Part shown: in pieces, positions 55,000 to 55,996 of the stretch | Position numbering within the stretch: the stretch's first letter is position 1 | Layout of the letters: each line of letters opens with the position of its first letter | Assembly (NCBI GenBank): GCA_965261585.1 | Contig: CBDHDN010000030.1 | Span: 1 to 55,996, forward strand | DNA: 55,996 bases | DNA from: CBDHDN01 sp965261585 | Lineage (GTDB): Bacteria > Pseudomonadota > Alphaproteobacteria > UBA6615 | Direction: 5' to 3' | Notes under the pieces: model-generated | Databases searched by the model: none | Told to the model about the DNA's origin: nothing | Seen by the model: only the letters and a program-made list of their open reading frames with translations | Program-made: the position numbers and the translations under genes

Positions 55000-55061
55000 T
55001 AGGCTATCACCAGCACCCGCGCATCTTGCGCCAGGAGGCGCGAATCTCCGCAGCAACCTTT

Positions 55062-55412
55062 TCAGGCCGGGGGCGCAGGTTTGTGGTCATAGCCCTCGCG
55101 GTCAAACAACTGCCGCGCCGCGGCAACGTCGATCTCGAAGAACATGGCGACAGCGCGCCAATCGGTCTTGCCGCGATAGACCGGGCGGCAGTCCTTCAGG
55201 CTGTCCTTGAACTCCAACCGCAGGCCCTGGGCCTTGAACCAGGGATTGTAGGCGGCGGCCAGCCCGACCGCACAGCCCTTGCCGTCACCGAACCACCGCG
55301 TGAAGGTAAGCTGATCGTGCGGGGTCGTTTCAAGGAGCTTCGCCAGCTCCTGCAGGCGTTCACGGCCGCTGGCAACGTAGCTCGGTATGCCGTGCGGTGA
55401 TCTGTACCTCAT
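55062..55412 (-). CDS. Unrecognised 116-residue protein
   Basis: ATG 55410-55412 is preceded by GGGGAAG, a good ribosome-binding site. The protein is soluble and looks globular: MRYRSPHGIPSYVASGRERL, then LTFTRWFGDGKGCAVGLAAA, YNPWFKAQGLRLEF, PVYRGKTDWRAVAMFFEID and AARQLFDREGYDHKP. The clustered Trp/Phe/Gly and single Cys suggest a conserved small domain. I do not recognise the family, and nothing nearby suggests a role. Confidence 0.65.
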   Translation of the reverse strand: MRYRSPHGIPSYVASGRERLQELAKLLETTPHDQLTFTRWFGDGKGCAVGLAAAYNPWFKAQGLRLEFKDSLKDCRPVYRGKTDWRAVAMFFEIDVAAARQLFDREGYDHKPAPPA

Positions 55413-55649
55413 GCTTCCCCAACCCTTTCGTACGCAAACATGCCAAGATGGCTGATCATGCCTCTAGGGCAAACCGTATTATTCTAATTTACCAAGACTT
55501 TGGCCAATTGTCTGCCGCCGTGAGAAGAAAATGTTCGTTACCGACTTCGGCGAGACAATTCCAGCGCCCTACCGGGTCGGCCCAAAGGTTTGCATCGCGG
55601 CGCGCGCCTGCATAACTTGTTCGCGCAACTCGATCGGAAGGAAGGGGCG

Positions 55650-55996
55650 ATGGCGGACCTTGACCGTGACGCTGTGATCCAGGATCTGAAGCAACTCGCC
55701 AGCGCCGACGACGCCGAGGCGCTGGCCGCCGCGCGCAGCGGTTGTCGCTAAGGTTGCGGCGGCCGGGGCGGATTGGGACGACCTGCTCGCGCCGCGGCGG
55801 GAAGAGGTCGAAGAGGAGGGAGACGAGGAGGAAGAGGAAGAGGAAGAGGAAGAGGAAGAGGAAGCCCAAGAGCCGGATGGCGATGCCGGTGAGCCGCCGC
55901 CGGTCGGCGACGGCACGTTCGCGGCGGAACTGGCGATCATCACCAAGCTGCTGGCGCGACCCCGGCTGTTTGAGGCGACGCGTGACGAGCTCACCG
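55650..55996 (+). pseudogene. Poly-glutamate protein, frameshifted, 3' cut by window edge
   Basis: GGAAGGAAGGGG precedes ATG 55650 (MADLDRDAVIQDLKQLASAD, then DAEALAAAR). That frame stops at TAA 55749-55751. A one-base shift at about 55728-55738 would continue as AVVAKVAAAGADWDDLLAPR, a run of 13 glutamates (GAG/GAA repeats, 55825-55863), PPPVGDGTFAAELAIITKLL and on past the edge. The acidic tract is a simple repeat prone to length change. Function unknown. Confidence 0.6.

Noticed and set aside
1..55996. tRNA, rRNA or other standard RNA genes
   Set aside because: I looked for tRNA-like T-loops with CCA-proximal stems and rRNA signatures and saw none. A covariance-model scan would be needed to exclude small RNAs.

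Overview
The window is high-GC DNA that reads as an alphaproteobacterial chromosome, probably from the Rhodospirillales or a relative. This rests on gene content, on a GTTC-N7-GTTC LexA box in front of imuA (the alphaproteobacterial SOS motif), and on a TTAA-N7-TTAA CtrA-type box near 53.8 kb. About 30% of the window is mobile DNA. It holds two IS256, two IS1380-type, four IS630-type and two IS3 elements, one ISNCY/IS1202-like element, a group II intron, a 103-bp MITE and a 43-bp IS1380 remnant. Many chromosomal genes are broken by single-base indels, a stop codon or a deletion, so the segment looks like a genome in IS-driven decay. Uncorrected sequencing indels could explain part of this.

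Layout. 1-1266: IS256 inserted in an IS1380 end. 1384-4777 (minus strand): broken radC, a TraB/GumN protein, map and sfsA. 4791-6064: IS630-type element A, placed between sfsA and a dipeptide-type ABC transporter (6064-11303, minus strand) whose first ATPase is frameshifted and whose binding protein has an internal stop. 11488-17636: IS630-type element B, then an ISNCY element whose transposase is split first by a group II intron and again by an IS1380 element. 17710-23789: a deleted deacetylase gene, an intact DUF192 gene, a small secreted-protein gene cut by IS256, then IS1380 and IS630-type element C. 23939-28446 (minus strand): hisI, a GNAT enzyme, sseA, alaX, cysK and a NUDIX hydrolase, a mostly intact housekeeping and sulfur block. 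28558-31008: a lower-GC MBOAT acyltransferase and a frameshifted SGNH-like partner.

31204-43803 (plus strand) is the best preserved part. It carries an alpha/beta hydrolase-OsmC fusion, a complete five-gene peptide-type ABC importer, a CocE/NonD hydrolase, a histidine/phenylalanine ammonia-lyase homologue lacking the Ala-Ser-Gly cofactor triad, an ornithine-cyclodeaminase/mu-crystallin homologue and a PhnD-like binding protein. The importer through the cyclodeaminase homologue run nearly end to end and could be an uptake and degradation route for an unknown amide or peptide-like compound. This is the strongest candidate for an undescribed system here.

43915-55996: a ParD-like antitoxin with a palindromic operator but no recognisable toxin, two IS3 elements, the SOS mutasome operon imuA-imuB-dnaE2 with about seven frameshifts behind an intact LexA box, a MITE, a second copy of IS630-type element B, and small unknown genes. 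All five IS630-type or MITE insertions sit at CTAG with TA duplicated, and two of them fall exactly on TAG stop codons.
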